This document shows, piece by piece, positions 7,741-16,673 of a DNA stretch of 64,000 nucleotides. Position numbers and translations under genes: made by a program. The stretch is from an uncultured Prevotella sp. (GTDB lineage: Bacteria; Bacteroidota; Bacteroidia; Bacteroidales; Bacteroidaceae): assembly GCF_946407605.1 (NCBI RefSeq), contig NZ_CAMJOS010000002.1:124001-188000 (forward strand). Direction: 5' to 3'. The notes beneath the pieces were generated by a model that was given only the letters and a program-made list of their open reading frames with translations, had not been told where the DNA came from and did no database searches. Each line of letters begins with the position of its first letter. The stretch's first letter is position 1.

Positions 7741-8867
7741 CTATTGCATAACACCTTTTCGACGATAGGTGCCATATCATAATACTTGTATTCTGCCAGT
7801 CGGCCTCCAAAGATAACATTCTTTTCCTGCGCTGCCAGTTGGGCATACTCGGCACTTAGACGATTGTTTCGATTATCGTTAATGGGATAGTAGGGTTCCA
7901 TACCTGCTTGCCACTCTGTTGAATACTCTCTGGAAATCACCGTTTTGGGGCATTTCTCAATGTCTGCACCAAACATCTCGAAGTGCTTATGCTCGATAAT
8001 ACGGGTATAGGGAACATCGCTGCCTGTATAGTTGACTACAGCATTGCCTTGATAGTTGGGCGTATTGAGCACCTCCTCCTCGAATCTCACCGTACGATAC
8101 TGTAAGCGTCCCAAGCGATAATCATAGTATTCATCTATCATACCAGTAAACACCATCTTATCGGCTAATGGCTCCAAGGCTGGCCTGTCAGCAAAGAAGT
8201 CGGTATTTACTCTTGTTTCTATACCATCCAGCAATCCGTCAATCAATCGGTTGTAACCACCAATTGGGATGCCTTGGTATCGATCATTGAAGTAATTATT
8301 GTCGAAAACGAAACGAACAGGCAAGCGCTTGATGATAAATGCCGGTAGTTCTGTACAAGATCGTCCCCATTGCTTCTCTGTATAGCCCTTAATCAGTTTC
8401 TCGTAAATGTCTTGTCCCACAAGTAGCAAAGCCTGTTCTTCTAAGTTTGCAGGCTCAACAGCTCCCTTTGCCTGCATCTTCAGCAACGCCTCCTGACGCT
8501 GCTCGGCTATGATCTGCTGAGCCTCATCAGGTGTTTTTACGCCCCACATGGCATGAAACGTATTCATATTAAAGGGCAGGTTGTAGTATTTCCCCTGATA
8601 ATTGGCCAGAGGCGAATTGGTGTAACGATTGAACTCTACAAAAGAGTTTACAAAATCCCATACCTCTTTATTTGACGTGTGGAAGATGTGAGCGCCATAT
8701 TTATGCACGTTAATACCTTCACGGTTTTCGCAATAGACATTACCTCCTAGATGAGGACGTTTGTCAATAACAAGACATTTCAGTCCTTTTCTTTTGGCCA
8801 AACATGCAAATGTGGCACCAAAGAGGCCTGCGCCAACGATAAGCAAATCATATTGTTTTGTTGTCAT
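7716..8867 (-). CDS. glf: UDP-galactopyranose mutase
   Basis: The protein has 383 residues, the usual length for prokaryotic UGM. The N-terminus has the FAD-binding GAGLFG motif (residues 12-17) and VIDKRPHLGGNVY. Typical UGM segments follow: GINVHKYGAHIFHTSN, WEFVN-like VWDFVNSF, NLPFNMNTF, EKLIKGYTEKQWG and a C-terminal GRLAEYKYYDM. It converts UDP-galactopyranose to UDP-galactofuranose, so the strain should build galactofuranose into a surface glycan. The start ATG overlaps the stop of the upstream GT4 gene (ATGA), so the pair is coupled. The divergent GT2 gene at 10153 carries a motif used by galactofuranosyltransferases. Confidence 0.96.
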   Translation of the reverse strand: MTTKQYDLLIVGAGLFGATFACLAKRKGLKCLVIDKRPHLGGNVYCENREGINVHKYGAHIFHTSNKEVWDFVNSFVEFNRYTNSPLANYQGKYYNLPFNMNTFHAMWGVKTPDEAQQIIAEQRQEALLKMQAKGAVEPANLEEQALLLVGQDIYEKLIKGYTEKQWGRSCTELPAFIIKRLPVRFVFDNNYFNDRYQGIPIGGYNRLIDGLLDGIETRVNTDFFADRPALEPLADKMVFTGMIDEYYDYRLGRLQYRTVRFEEEVLNTPNYQGNAVVNYTGSDVPYTRIIEHKHFEMFGADIEKCPKTVISREYSTEWQAGMEPYYPINDNRNNRLSAEYAQLAAQEKNVIFGGRLAEYKYYDMAPIVEKVLCNSYLLGTSV

Positions 8868-10039
8868 ATGATATCGTTAATCAGTTGTTTAAATTGTTTT
8901 TCTGTATGACAAAACATAAACTGCTGTCTGTGTTCCTGCAAATTGACTAAAAGCTGAGTCTGCAAGGTTTTATCTGTAAGAGCATTATGCATGGCTTCTG
9001 CCATTGCTTGAACATCTCCTACAGGGGTTAACAAACCCGCCTTTCCTCTATTCAGGATTTCTTTGGGTCCAGTAGGACAGTCAGTTGCAACAATCATCCT
9101 GTCAAGCATCAAGCCTTCTATCAAGATGGTGGGCAAGCCTTCGAATTTCGCGCTATGTACAAGCAACTGGCAATTAGCTATCCAGGGATAAGGATTGCTG
9201 CTAAATCCAAGAAACAGCACATGTTCTGCTATGCCCAGTTCCACAGCCAGCTGTTGGAGATAAGCCTCTGAATGACCTTTACCTAAAAGGTAGAGAGGCT
9301 CTGTGTGATGCCATTGTTTGCGCAATAAACTATAAGCATGCAAGAGGGTTGTCAAATCCTTTTGACTCTCTTCCAAACGTTCAACGGCTAAGAGATAAGG
9401 TTGACGAATACGTGTGTCTTCCAAAGATTCAGAAGCACGGGCAAGTATAGTCTCACGGTCTTTCGCATTGTAAATAACACTAAGCTTATTCTTCAACTCA
9501 GGGAAGAGACTCTCACACTCTTGTTGCATAGTCTCTGAAATACATACAATACGATTGTAATACTGTAATCGGCGTCCTATGCGAAGAGTACGACGTCGGT
9601 TCTGCTGCAAAGACTGATTGAAACTGAAGTGAAACCATGCAACCTTTGGCACGTGAACATGTCGGAGAAAAGAATAAAAGCAGCTATCGAAATCTATAAT
9701 GACATCATGGTTAGCCGCCAACTTTTTCAGTTCTCTTTTTACGAGAAAGCGGCGCAAAGGCGCAAGTGCAATCTCATCATAGAGCTTCACAGGCAAAGGC
9801 AATTTTTGCTCTTTTATCTTGCGCTTTCGCCAACGAGTCAAACAATCTGCCTTAACCATATGAACAACTGCAACGTTTTGGGGAATACGGTCTGCAAAAA
9901 CCTCCAAATCCCCCATGTCTGTGGCAATAGCCAATGTAAGACTGTATGAAGAGTCTTGTGACAAATGGCGCAAATAATCAATGAGCACCATATCAATGCC
10001 GCCGTCAAGGAATCTACTCAGCAAAAAGAGTATCCTCAT
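8864..10039 (-). CDS. Glycosyltransferase family 4 protein
   Basis: The 391-residue GT-B transferase starts MRILFLLSRFLDGGIDMVLI, and its C-terminal domain shows LLAVERLEESQKDLTTLL, HVLFLGFSSNPYPWI, HSAKFEGLPTILIEGLML (E-x7-E) and VATDCPTGPKEIL. A longer frame to 10168 is rejected because it would run through the promoter box at 10074-10081. The stop overlaps the glf start, so the enzyme is probably involved in the same galactofuranose-containing glycan. The donor is not deducible. Composition is clearly AT-rich compared with genes elsewhere in the window, as is common for O-antigen-type genes gained by transfer. Confidence 0.85.
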   Translation of the reverse strand: MRILFLLSRFLDGGIDMVLIDYLRHLSQDSSYSLTLAIATDMGDLEVFADRIPQNVAVVHMVKADCLTRWRKRKIKEQKLPLPVKLYDEIALAPLRRFLVKRELKKLAANHDVIIDFDSCFYSFLRHVHVPKVAWFHFSFNQSLQQNRRRTLRIGRRLQYYNRIVCISETMQQECESLFPELKNKLSVIYNAKDRETILARASESLEDTRIRQPYLLAVERLEESQKDLTTLLHAYSLLRKQWHHTEPLYLLGKGHSEAYLQQLAVELGIAEHVLFLGFSSNPYPWIANCQLLVHSAKFEGLPTILIEGLMLDRMIVATDCPTGPKEILNRGKAGLLTPVGDVQAMAEAMHNALTDKTLQTQLLVNLQEHRQQFMFCHTEKQFKQLINDII

Positions 10040-10073
10040 CTTTTTCCCCTTCTCTTCTTTATTTTTCACAGGA

Positions 10074-10081
10074 CAAAGATA
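10074..10081 (-). promoter_or_regulatory. -7 box for the GT4-glf operon
   Basis: The minus strand reads TATCTTTG, 34 bases upstream of the ATG at 10039. No well-placed -33 TTTG is visible. Confidence 0.45.
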
Positions 10082-10123
10082 TAAAAAATATATCAAACAA
10101 CCATACGTTTTCCTTTTTTTTAG

Positions 10124-10131
10124 TATCTTTG
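10124..10131 (+). promoter_or_regulatory. -7 box for the GT2 gene at 10153
   Basis: TATCTTTG lies 21 bases before the ATG at 10153. It is preceded by a T-rich run without a clear -33 element. Confidence 0.5.
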
Positions 10132-10152
10132 CAAACAAAAACAAGGAATAAT

Positions 10153-11079
10153 ATGAAAATAATTGCAATTGTTGTTACATATAACCGGCTTTCTCTTCTG
10201 AAAGAAAGTATCAGTGCATTATTAAATCAGACTCATCCCTTATACAAGATTATCATTGTTGATAATCATTCCACTGATGGTACATCTGACTATTTGGCTA
10301 ATCTTGCCAAAGAGAATAGTATTTTCCAGATTGTTACCATGGAACAGAATGTGGGTGGTTCTGGAGGCTTCTCTGAAGGAGTAAAACAGGCGGCCTATGC
10401 ACATGCTGATTGGATGTGGTTAATGGATGATGATACCATTCCCCAAGAAGATGCGTTGGAGCAGCTGTTGCCTTATACCAGCGTAGATGAGGTGGGCTTT
10501 GTATGTAGCAAGGTTGTATGGATTGACGGGACTCCTCATCTGATGAATTGTCCTACCGTGTTGAAAGACCAAAGCATGAAGACATCAATTCTAAGCTCTA
10601 CTGGTCAACCTCTTGAAAAAACAGACCTCGTTAGTATGGCTTCTTTTGTGTCTTTACTCGTCAGGGGTAGTATTCCTTGGAAATTAGGTCTTCCATATAA
10701 AGAGTTTTTTATTTGGTGTGATGACGCAGAATACACAACACGTATTTCGAATAATGGTTACTATGGTGTTTTGGTTAAAGACAGTATCGTTTTACATAAA
10801 ACACGAGTGAACTATGTCTCATCATTGAAAACCATGCCTCCCGCTGAGGCTTGGAAGTTATATTATGGTGTGCGAAATGAGTCGTTCATGAGACGTAAAC
10901 GTAAAGGGTGGTTTCGCTTCCTATTCGCCCAGTTGAACTGCTTCCGCACTCATGCTCACCGCATCAAATCACGTCACCTTCCAAAAGAAGATGAGAAAGC
11001 TCTTCTGAAGCAAAACAACCGAGGGCTATGGGATGGCTTTACATTTAATCCGCAGATTGAGTATTTGACAACAGAATGA
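10153..11079 (+). CDS. GT2 glycosyltransferase, GlfT/rhamnosyltransferase-like
   Basis: The 308-residue GT-A enzyme has VVTYNRLSLLKESI, IIVDNHSTDGT, then NVGGSGGFSEG (residues about 72-82) and WMWLMDDDTIPQEDALE with the acidic DDD metal site. The N-x-GG-x-GGF motif is shared by galactofuranosyltransferases such as GlfT1/GlfT2 and related rhamnosyltransferases. The later FIWCDDAEYTTRI fits that group too. With glf divergently encoded next to it, galactofuranosyl transfer is a reasonable inference but not proven. The start at 10153 is chosen because a TTG at 10129 would fall inside the promoter box. The gene is AT-rich. Confidence 0.83.
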   Translation: MKIIAIVVTYNRLSLLKESISALLNQTHPLYKIIIVDNHSTDGTSDYLANLAKENSIFQIVTMEQNVGGSGGFSEGVKQAAYAHADWMWLMDDDTIPQEDALEQLLPYTSVDEVGFVCSKVVWIDGTPHLMNCPTVLKDQSMKTSILSSTGQPLEKTDLVSMASFVSLLVRGSIPWKLGLPYKEFFIWCDDAEYTTRISNNGYYGVLVKDSIVLHKTRVNYVSSLKTMPPAEAWKLYYGVRNESFMRRKRKGWFRFLFAQLNCFRTHAHRIKSRHLPKEDEKALLKQNNRGLWDGFTFNPQIEYLTTE

Positions 11080-11120
11080 AATAATCTGATAAAAATCAAA
11101 AATTACGCTATCCATGACCC

Positions 11121-11147
11121 TTGTTTCCCAAAAAATTCGTATCTTTG
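11121..11147 (+). promoter_or_regulatory. Promoter of the acyltransferase-GT11 pair
   Basis: TATCTTTG (11140-11147) ends 4 bases before the ATG at 11152, so the mRNA should be leaderless. A TTG at 11121-11123 is a little close (16-base gap). Confidence 0.5.
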
Positions 11148-11151
11148 CGCC

Positions 11152-12135
11152 ATGAACAAACGCGCCAAGCTACTTTACGGACTTGTCTACCTGCTGTCGT
11201 TATTACCGCTGTGGGTGCACTACCTATGCTCTGACGTGATGTATCTACTGGTCTATAAGGTTCTGGGCTACAGGGTAAAGGTGGTTCGACAGAACCTAAG
11301 CCGCTCGTTTCCTGAACAGACGGAGAAAGAACGACGACAGACAGAACGGCTGTTCTATAAGTGGTTATGTGACTATGCCGTAGAGACCATCAAACTGACA
11401 TCCATCAGTCGCAAGCAGATTCGTAAGCGTTTGAAGTTTGTGAATGCAGAGGTCATCAACGAGATTGTCAAGGACGGACAGTCGTGTGCCGTTTATCTGG
11501 GACATTACTGCAACTGGGAGTGGGTCACCTCATTGCCCCTTTGGGCACCAGAAGAGGCACAATGCGGACAGATTTATCACGCTATGGAAAACGGCATCGT
11601 AGACCAGGTGTTGCTGCATGTGCGTCAACGATTGGGAGCCATATCGATACCTATGGCAGAGACCCTGCGCCAGCTCTTGAAGTTCAAGAGCGAAAACAAG
11701 CCTGTGGTCATCGGATACATTGCCGACCAGGTGCCTTTCTGGAACAACATCCACCATTGGTGTCAGTTCCTGAATCAGGACACACCCGTACTGACAGGTA
11801 CTGAACGGTTGGCACGCAAGCTGAACCATGCTGTTCTCTATATGGATCTAAGCCGGCCCAAACGAGGCTACTATGAGGTGGAGCTGAAGCTCATCACTCG
11901 TACACCACAGCAGATGGAAGAATACGCCATCACCGATGCCTACTTCCAAATGCTTGAGCAGACCATCAACCGCGAACCGCAGTATTGGCTGTGGTCGCAT
12001 AAACGTTGGAAGCGTACTCGCGAGGAGTTCAACCTGCGACTGGATCCTGAGACAGGTAAGGTGGACATCATCTCTTCGGTAGAAGAACTTAAGGAGAAGA
12101 GAAGACGACAACAATCAACAACTGAGCAATCATGA
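11152..12135 (+). CDS. LpxL/HtrB-type lipid A acyltransferase
   Basis: The 327-residue protein has an N-terminal membrane anchor (LLYGLVYLLSLLPLWVHYL) and the acyltransferase H-x4-E motif at His118/Glu123 in LGHYCNWEW. Family features follow: QVPFWNN, FLNQDTPVLTG, and a C-terminal PQYWLWSHKRWK, which matches the conserved 'P.q.lW.H.Rwk' of LpxL, LpxM and Bacteroidota LpxL-like enzymes. It should add a secondary acyl chain to lipid A at the inner face of the cytoplasmic membrane. The next gene starts within its stop codon (ATGA), so the two form a coupled pair. Confidence 0.92.
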   Translation: MNKRAKLLYGLVYLLSLLPLWVHYLCSDVMYLLVYKVLGYRVKVVRQNLSRSFPEQTEKERRQTERLFYKWLCDYAVETIKLTSISRKQIRKRLKFVNAEVINEIVKDGQSCAVYLGHYCNWEWVTSLPLWAPEEAQCGQIYHAMENGIVDQVLLHVRQRLGAISIPMAETLRQLLKFKSENKPVVIGYIADQVPFWNNIHHWCQFLNQDTPVLTGTERLARKLNHAVLYMDLSRPKRGYYEVELKLITRTPQQMEEYAITDAYFQMLEQTINREPQYWLWSHKRWKRTREEFNLRLDPETGKVDIISSVEELKEKRRRQQSTTEQS

Positions 12136-12962
12136 TATTCGTAACAGACAAGGGAAGACTTTGTAATAATATCCTGCAGTATGGTCATCTCTACGCTTGG
12201 GGGCGTGAGCATGGCAGGAAGACGATGTCGATGCGGTTCGCATATAAATACAAGGACTTCCATATCTGTCATACCCGCCATCATAACTTCCTGGTTTATG
12301 TCGTAGCCAAATATGCTGCGAAACTGGGACTTATCCCTATTGTCGACTTTAATGATTTCAAAAGCGACTACAAGAAGCATTTGCATATCTTGCAGACCCG
12401 ACGTTGGGTGTTGGCTACTGGCTGGTGTATACGTTTCTACGATCTGTTTGATAAATACAAGGACGAGATTCTACAGTTGTTTGCTTTCGATGAAAAGATT
12501 ATCAAGAAGACAGAACAACAGTTCAGCCACGATGCTGACGATGTGATTCGCTTAGGCGTTCATATCCGCAGGGGCGACTATGCCACTTGGTGCGGAGGAC
12601 ATTATTTCTATGACGACAACCAATATGCCAGCATCATCCAACAGTTCTGTGCACTCTTTCCAGACAAGCAGATAGAAATCTTCATCTGTGGCAATGATCC
12701 CAAACTAGACAAGAACCTCTATCAGCAGCAGTTTGGAGCAAGCCACGTACACTTCCCCAATGGCAGTCCTACAGAGGACTTGTGTCTGCTGTCACGTTGT
12801 CATTATCTAATAGGAGCACCCAGCACTTTCACCCTGATAGCCTCGATGTATCAGAACAATCATCTTTATTGGATTGTTGATGCCAAAGCACCATTGCAGC
12901 TGTCATCGTTCAGCGATTTCGACCATCTGTCACGTGTGTTCGACAGTCTTTACATCTCCTGA
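12132..12962 (+). CDS. GT11-like glycosyltransferase (alpha-1,2-fucosyltransferase fold)
   Basis: The 276-residue protein starts MIFVTDKGRLCNNILQYGH. Its central signature is LGVHIRRGDYATW near residues 141-153, the H-x-R-R-G-D motif of GT11 and related GDP-fucose-dependent enzymes. IFICGNDPKLD and the C-terminal EDLCLLSRCHYLIGAPSTFT (the donor-binding 'D...ls.c.h.I.s.Stfs' region) support this. Transfer of fucose or a related deoxyhexose is therefore plausible, but the sequence is divergent from typical GT11, so substrate assignment is tentative. It is coupled to the acyltransferase gene by ATGA and overlaps the convergent EptA-like gene by 13 bases. Confidence 0.68.
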   Translation: MIFVTDKGRLCNNILQYGHLYAWGREHGRKTMSMRFAYKYKDFHICHTRHHNFLVYVVAKYAAKLGLIPIVDFNDFKSDYKKHLHILQTRRWVLATGWCIRFYDLFDKYKDEILQLFAFDEKIIKKTEQQFSHDADDVIRLGVHIRRGDYATWCGGHYFYDDNQYASIIQQFCALFPDKQIEIFICGNDPKLDKNLYQQQFGASHVHFPNGSPTEDLCLLSRCHYLIGAPSTFTLIASMYQNNHLYWIVDAKAPLQLSSFSDFDHLSRVFDSLYIS

Positions 12963-14692
12963 TTAGCCATCACCTCATCATAATCAAACTGATCGTTGAT
13001 GATGCGCTTAGGGCATTTGTAATCTGGCGACAGGATATCTCGCCTATTATTATAATAAGGTGTAAGCAGATTGGCCAGACGGAACAGCAGATGGCAGGTG
13101 TTATCCAGCATAAAAGGCTTATCTGCTGATTGCTTCAGCAGTTCGGCCATCTCAGGATGTAATGTCAGGTATTTGTCTGAACACCATACCACCATGGGAA
13201 CCATATACTGATAACGTAACACTTGTTGAGGTTCATTGCCCATACTCCAGTCATCACGTCCATAGTTATCACGATAGTCATAAACCTCCTCACCATGATC
13301 TGAGAGATAAACCATCACGGTGTTCTGGTCCTGATACATGCTGACCAACTGCCGAATAACGTCATCATTATAGCGGGTCGCATTGTCATAATGAGCTATC
13401 TCTGCCTTCATCTCATCCGTTAGCCAAGCCTCTTGTCTAAAGCGAATGCTGTCTGCCGTAAAGTAGTCATAGCCCTCGGGATAGCGATAACGGAAAGACA
13501 CGTGTTGACCTATAAGATGAAAGATTATCAACTGACGGCTCGTAGGTTCAGAGGGCAGATGGCGGCGATGATAATCCACCAGCTCTCCATCATATTCGAA
13601 GGTGCTGTCGCAGACTTCCTGATAGCAGGCCTCCAACATTCGTGGATGATAAAGGAAGGTGCTCAGCGAAAAGGCAAACACATGGCGTCCCAAGTCAAAG
13701 GTCTTCTGGTTATCGTACATGCTAACCCTGAAACCGTTTTTCTTAAATACTGCGGATAAAGGCGGGAACGCCGACCAGTCCTCACCATCGCCAAGACTGT
13801 TTGTGCAAAGCAGGTTACGCAGTACACGAGTGGTTTGGTTATAGGGGCTCACCACATCATTAAAGACAAAAAGACGACCTGCCTGTTGCTCTGTCGACAT
13901 GAATGGCGTGGTTGGCAATGGATAGCCATAAAGCGCTGCATGTTCACGGATAAATGACTCTCCTATTACAAAGATGATGTTCAGCGAATCATCGGCCTCT
14001 GTCTGAGGCTCTACGTCAATATGTTCTGCCTGCCAGGCCACACGGTCTATCTCTTTTTCCGAGAGGCGCACATCCCACAAGGCAACCAACACTTTTGTGA
14101 CCAGATCGTCGGGATTGCGCATATGACTACGCCACTCATCCACCTGGTTCATCTCGTCGCAGCTCAGCAGGTTGACGTAATAATAGCTAAAAGCCAAACC
14201 AGACACCAATAACACTGCCACAATAACTTTCAACACCTTGACTCGAAGCCAGCCCTTCACCCATTGATTAATACGAGGCCGCCACACCTCAAGCATCACA
14301 TTCGCTATGACAAAACAGATGCCACAGAGCACCACCTGCCATAGCTGAGGCTTGTCAAGTAATGATTCAAAAAACTCGGTAGTCTCGCGACCCGTGGTCT
14401 CTGCCAACAGTACCAGCACATTGGGCGATATGGACATGCCGAATATCCACTCTAATACAATCTCGGTCAGGAAGAGCCAGTAGATGACAATATACGCTAA
14501 GCCCTTGATGATACGGCTTTTGGTAACAGTCACCAATGCTGCTACCAAATAAGCATGTAGAAAGATAAGAAACCAACGGGGAATGGGGTTCTTAGTCACC
14601 GACGACCAGCCAATCATCACGACATAAGCCAGCATCAAAGGCCATTGAGTCGTAACGGGCTTCAGCCAGTTTATCTGTTTGAGACGATTCAT
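12950..14692 (-). CDS. EptA-like phosphoethanolamine transferase
   Basis: The 580-residue inner-membrane protein has about five N-terminal membrane helices (to about residue 185) and a periplasmic alkaline-phosphatase-superfamily domain. Key motifs are IIFVIGESFIREHAALYGY followed by PTTPFM, SPYNQTTRVLRNLL (the TT supplies the likely nucleophilic Thr), and YLSDHGEEVYD for the second metal site. This combination is the EptA/EptB/MCR family, which transfers phosphoethanolamine from phosphatidylethanolamine to lipid A or core sugars, often changing resistance to cationic peptides. It is the last gene of a run of four such enzymes and its start overlaps the previous stop by 4 bases. Confidence 0.87.
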   Translation of the reverse strand: MNRLKQINWLKPVTTQWPLMLAYVVMIGWSSVTKNPIPRWFLIFLHAYLVAALVTVTKSRIIKGLAYIVIYWLFLTEIVLEWIFGMSISPNVLVLLAETTGRETTEFFESLLDKPQLWQVVLCGICFVIANVMLEVWRPRINQWVKGWLRVKVLKVIVAVLLVSGLAFSYYYVNLLSCDEMNQVDEWRSHMRNPDDLVTKVLVALWDVRLSEKEIDRVAWQAEHIDVEPQTEADDSLNIIFVIGESFIREHAALYGYPLPTTPFMSTEQQAGRLFVFNDVVSPYNQTTRVLRNLLCTNSLGDGEDWSAFPPLSAVFKKNGFRVSMYDNQKTFDLGRHVFAFSLSTFLYHPRMLEACYQEVCDSTFEYDGELVDYHRRHLPSEPTSRQLIIFHLIGQHVSFRYRYPEGYDYFTADSIRFRQEAWLTDEMKAEIAHYDNATRYNDDVIRQLVSMYQDQNTVMVYLSDHGEEVYDYRDNYGRDDWSMGNEPQQVLRYQYMVPMVVWCSDKYLTLHPEMAELLKQSADKPFMLDNTCHLLFRLANLLTPYYNNRRDILSPDYKCPKRIINDQFDYDEVMANQEM

Positions 14693-16662
14693 TTATCTGC
14701 CTCCTTTCCCTCTGGTACTAACCTGTTTTCAAGCATTCGCATCATATATTGCTGGATGATGGCCTTCACCTCTTGTTCCATCTGTTGCTGTTGCTCAGAC
14801 CTCTGTTCCACCAAATTATGAGCCATCAGATAATCGGTAAGCTTATAGAATCCGATACTCTTCTCACCGTCAAACTGCAACACATAACCATTCTTCGCAT
14901 ATTGATAGATGCCGTCCAGATAGTTGACAGCCCAGGTTTGGTCAGCAGGTGTTGACAGCAGGTCACAACCAAAAGCCATATAGGGTTTGTCATAACCCAG
15001 ATAGTTCAACATGGTAGGATAAATATCGGTATGCTGGGCAATGCCGTCACGCATTCCTGGGGTGATGTCACCACTGGGACTATAGATAATCAACGAACTG
15101 CTGAACATATTCATGCCCCGCTTATACTCCTCATGATTACTCTTGTTTACGTGATCACCAATAAGAATAAACACCGTATTCTTGAACCAAGGCTCCTGAC
15201 TGGCAGCACGGAAGAACTCACGCAACGCATGGTCTGTATATCGGATACATTTATGGATAGGCAGTTCTCCCTCAGGGAAAACATCCTTATATTGTTCTGG
15301 AATCTGGAAGGGATGATGACTCGACAACGTAAAGATAGTTGTCATGAACGGCTCCTGCATATCCGTCATCTTCATGCGGAAATACTGCAGGAAGGGTTCA
15401 TCCCAGATGCCCCACCAGTTGTCCGAGTCAGCTTCGCCGTGAGTGCGAGGGTCTGCATCATAGTCTTCCTCACTCCAACACGCCTGAAAACCTGTAGACT
15501 TGGTGAAACCCTGGAATCCTAGGCTTGATGCGGGGGCACCATGAAAGAAGGCGGTCTGATAGCCCATCGTGGTCAGACAGCCTGCCAAGCCCTCTAGGTG
15601 ATTGGTGGCACACGAGGCAGCGACAAACGACTCTTTGAACATCGGTAGTCCTGACAATGCAGCAGGCATCGCATCTATACTGGCCCTGCCGTTGGCATAA
15701 GAATAGCGGAAGGTCAGCGATTGTGAAGCCAAAGAGTCCAGGAAGGGTGCATAGCCTTCATAGCCAGGCAACACCTCTTTATTAAAGTAGCCCACATATT
15801 CTCGCGAGAAGCTCTCCAAGATAATCACCACCACATTCTTCTTTGTAGTGATAGAGTCTGCAACAAACGGAGCGTGTATCGGTGAGAAGACCTTTTCCAG
15901 TTCTTCCTCATTGGCATAATAGTCAGGCATCTCATAGACATTCTTTCCCACAGTACGAATCATGGAGAATGGCGTATTGAGAATCAGCGAGGCATCGTTG
16001 GGCTGCACGATAAACTGGGTTGCCGTACTCAATCTGATAGGTCGATTGTCCCAGAAACCGCCTCTCATACCTGCCCAGGAAAGGAATCCTATCAACAGGA
16101 GCGATACGCTATGGACGATGTAATACTTGGCAACCGACTTGATAGGCTTGGGCGTCACATAGCATATCCACAATAGCGCCATCAGCACCACAAACAAAAG
16201 CACCAGATACCAGTGATTGAGGAATTCCAGTCCAATGATGCTGCCAACCTTGTCATCGGCTCCAAACACGTTGAACACCGACATCGTAGTGCGACGGGAT
16301 GTGTACTGGAAATAGACGCAGTCCATCAGATTCAGCGAAAGCCCTAAGCCATTAACAACAAGGAAGACACCCTTGCAGATACGGTGATAGACCGCAGTCT
16401 CTTTCTTCATCAAAGGGAAGAGCATCAACAGCAGATACAAGATATTGGTATAGGCGATGGCAGAGGAGTCGAAATACAAGCCAGCCCAGAACATCTGCCA
16501 CGCCCTGTCCCATTGCATCAGATGGGTATATTGTCTGATATTCTCAAGGAAGAATACCAGACGGGTGATGGAATAAGCCACATAGACCAGCAGGATATTA
16601 CAGACCACAGCCAGAGGTGCTGCAGCCTGGAAATGCGGTATGCTGAGTTTTCTTTTCTTCAT
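14689..16662 (-). CDS. LTA synthase-like sulfatase-family membrane protein (paralogue 3)
   Basis: The 657-residue protein has five N-terminal membrane helices and then a periplasmic phosphotransferase/sulfatase domain from about residue 265. It has VVVIILESFSREYVGYFNKE, then ANGRASIDAMPAALSGLP, in which the Ser of RASID takes the place of the LtaS catalytic Thr, a SSHHPF motif, and LIGDHVNKS. Known relatives transfer glycerol phosphate or other phospho-groups to lipid-linked glycans, or hydrolyse sulfate. It is clearly a tandem paralogue of the protein encoded at 16674-18614: both end in a VKAIIQQYM...RM segment. Substrate unknown. Confidence 0.8.
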   Translation of the reverse strand: MKKRKLSIPHFQAAAPLAVVCNILLVYVAYSITRLVFFLENIRQYTHLMQWDRAWQMFWAGLYFDSSAIAYTNILYLLLMLFPLMKKETAVYHRICKGVFLVVNGLGLSLNLMDCVYFQYTSRRTTMSVFNVFGADDKVGSIIGLEFLNHWYLVLLFVVLMALLWICYVTPKPIKSVAKYYIVHSVSLLLIGFLSWAGMRGGFWDNRPIRLSTATQFIVQPNDASLILNTPFSMIRTVGKNVYEMPDYYANEEELEKVFSPIHAPFVADSITTKKNVVVIILESFSREYVGYFNKEVLPGYEGYAPFLDSLASQSLTFRYSYANGRASIDAMPAALSGLPMFKESFVAASCATNHLEGLAGCLTTMGYQTAFFHGAPASSLGFQGFTKSTGFQACWSEEDYDADPRTHGEADSDNWWGIWDEPFLQYFRMKMTDMQEPFMTTIFTLSSHHPFQIPEQYKDVFPEGELPIHKCIRYTDHALREFFRAASQEPWFKNTVFILIGDHVNKSNHEEYKRGMNMFSSSLIIYSPSGDITPGMRDGIAQHTDIYPTMLNYLGYDKPYMAFGCDLLSTPADQTWAVNYLDGIYQYAKNGYVLQFDGEKSIGFYKLTDYLMAHNLVEQRSEQQQQMEQEVKAIIQQYMMRMLENRLVPEGKEADK

Positions 16663-16673
16663 ATCTGCCCTGT

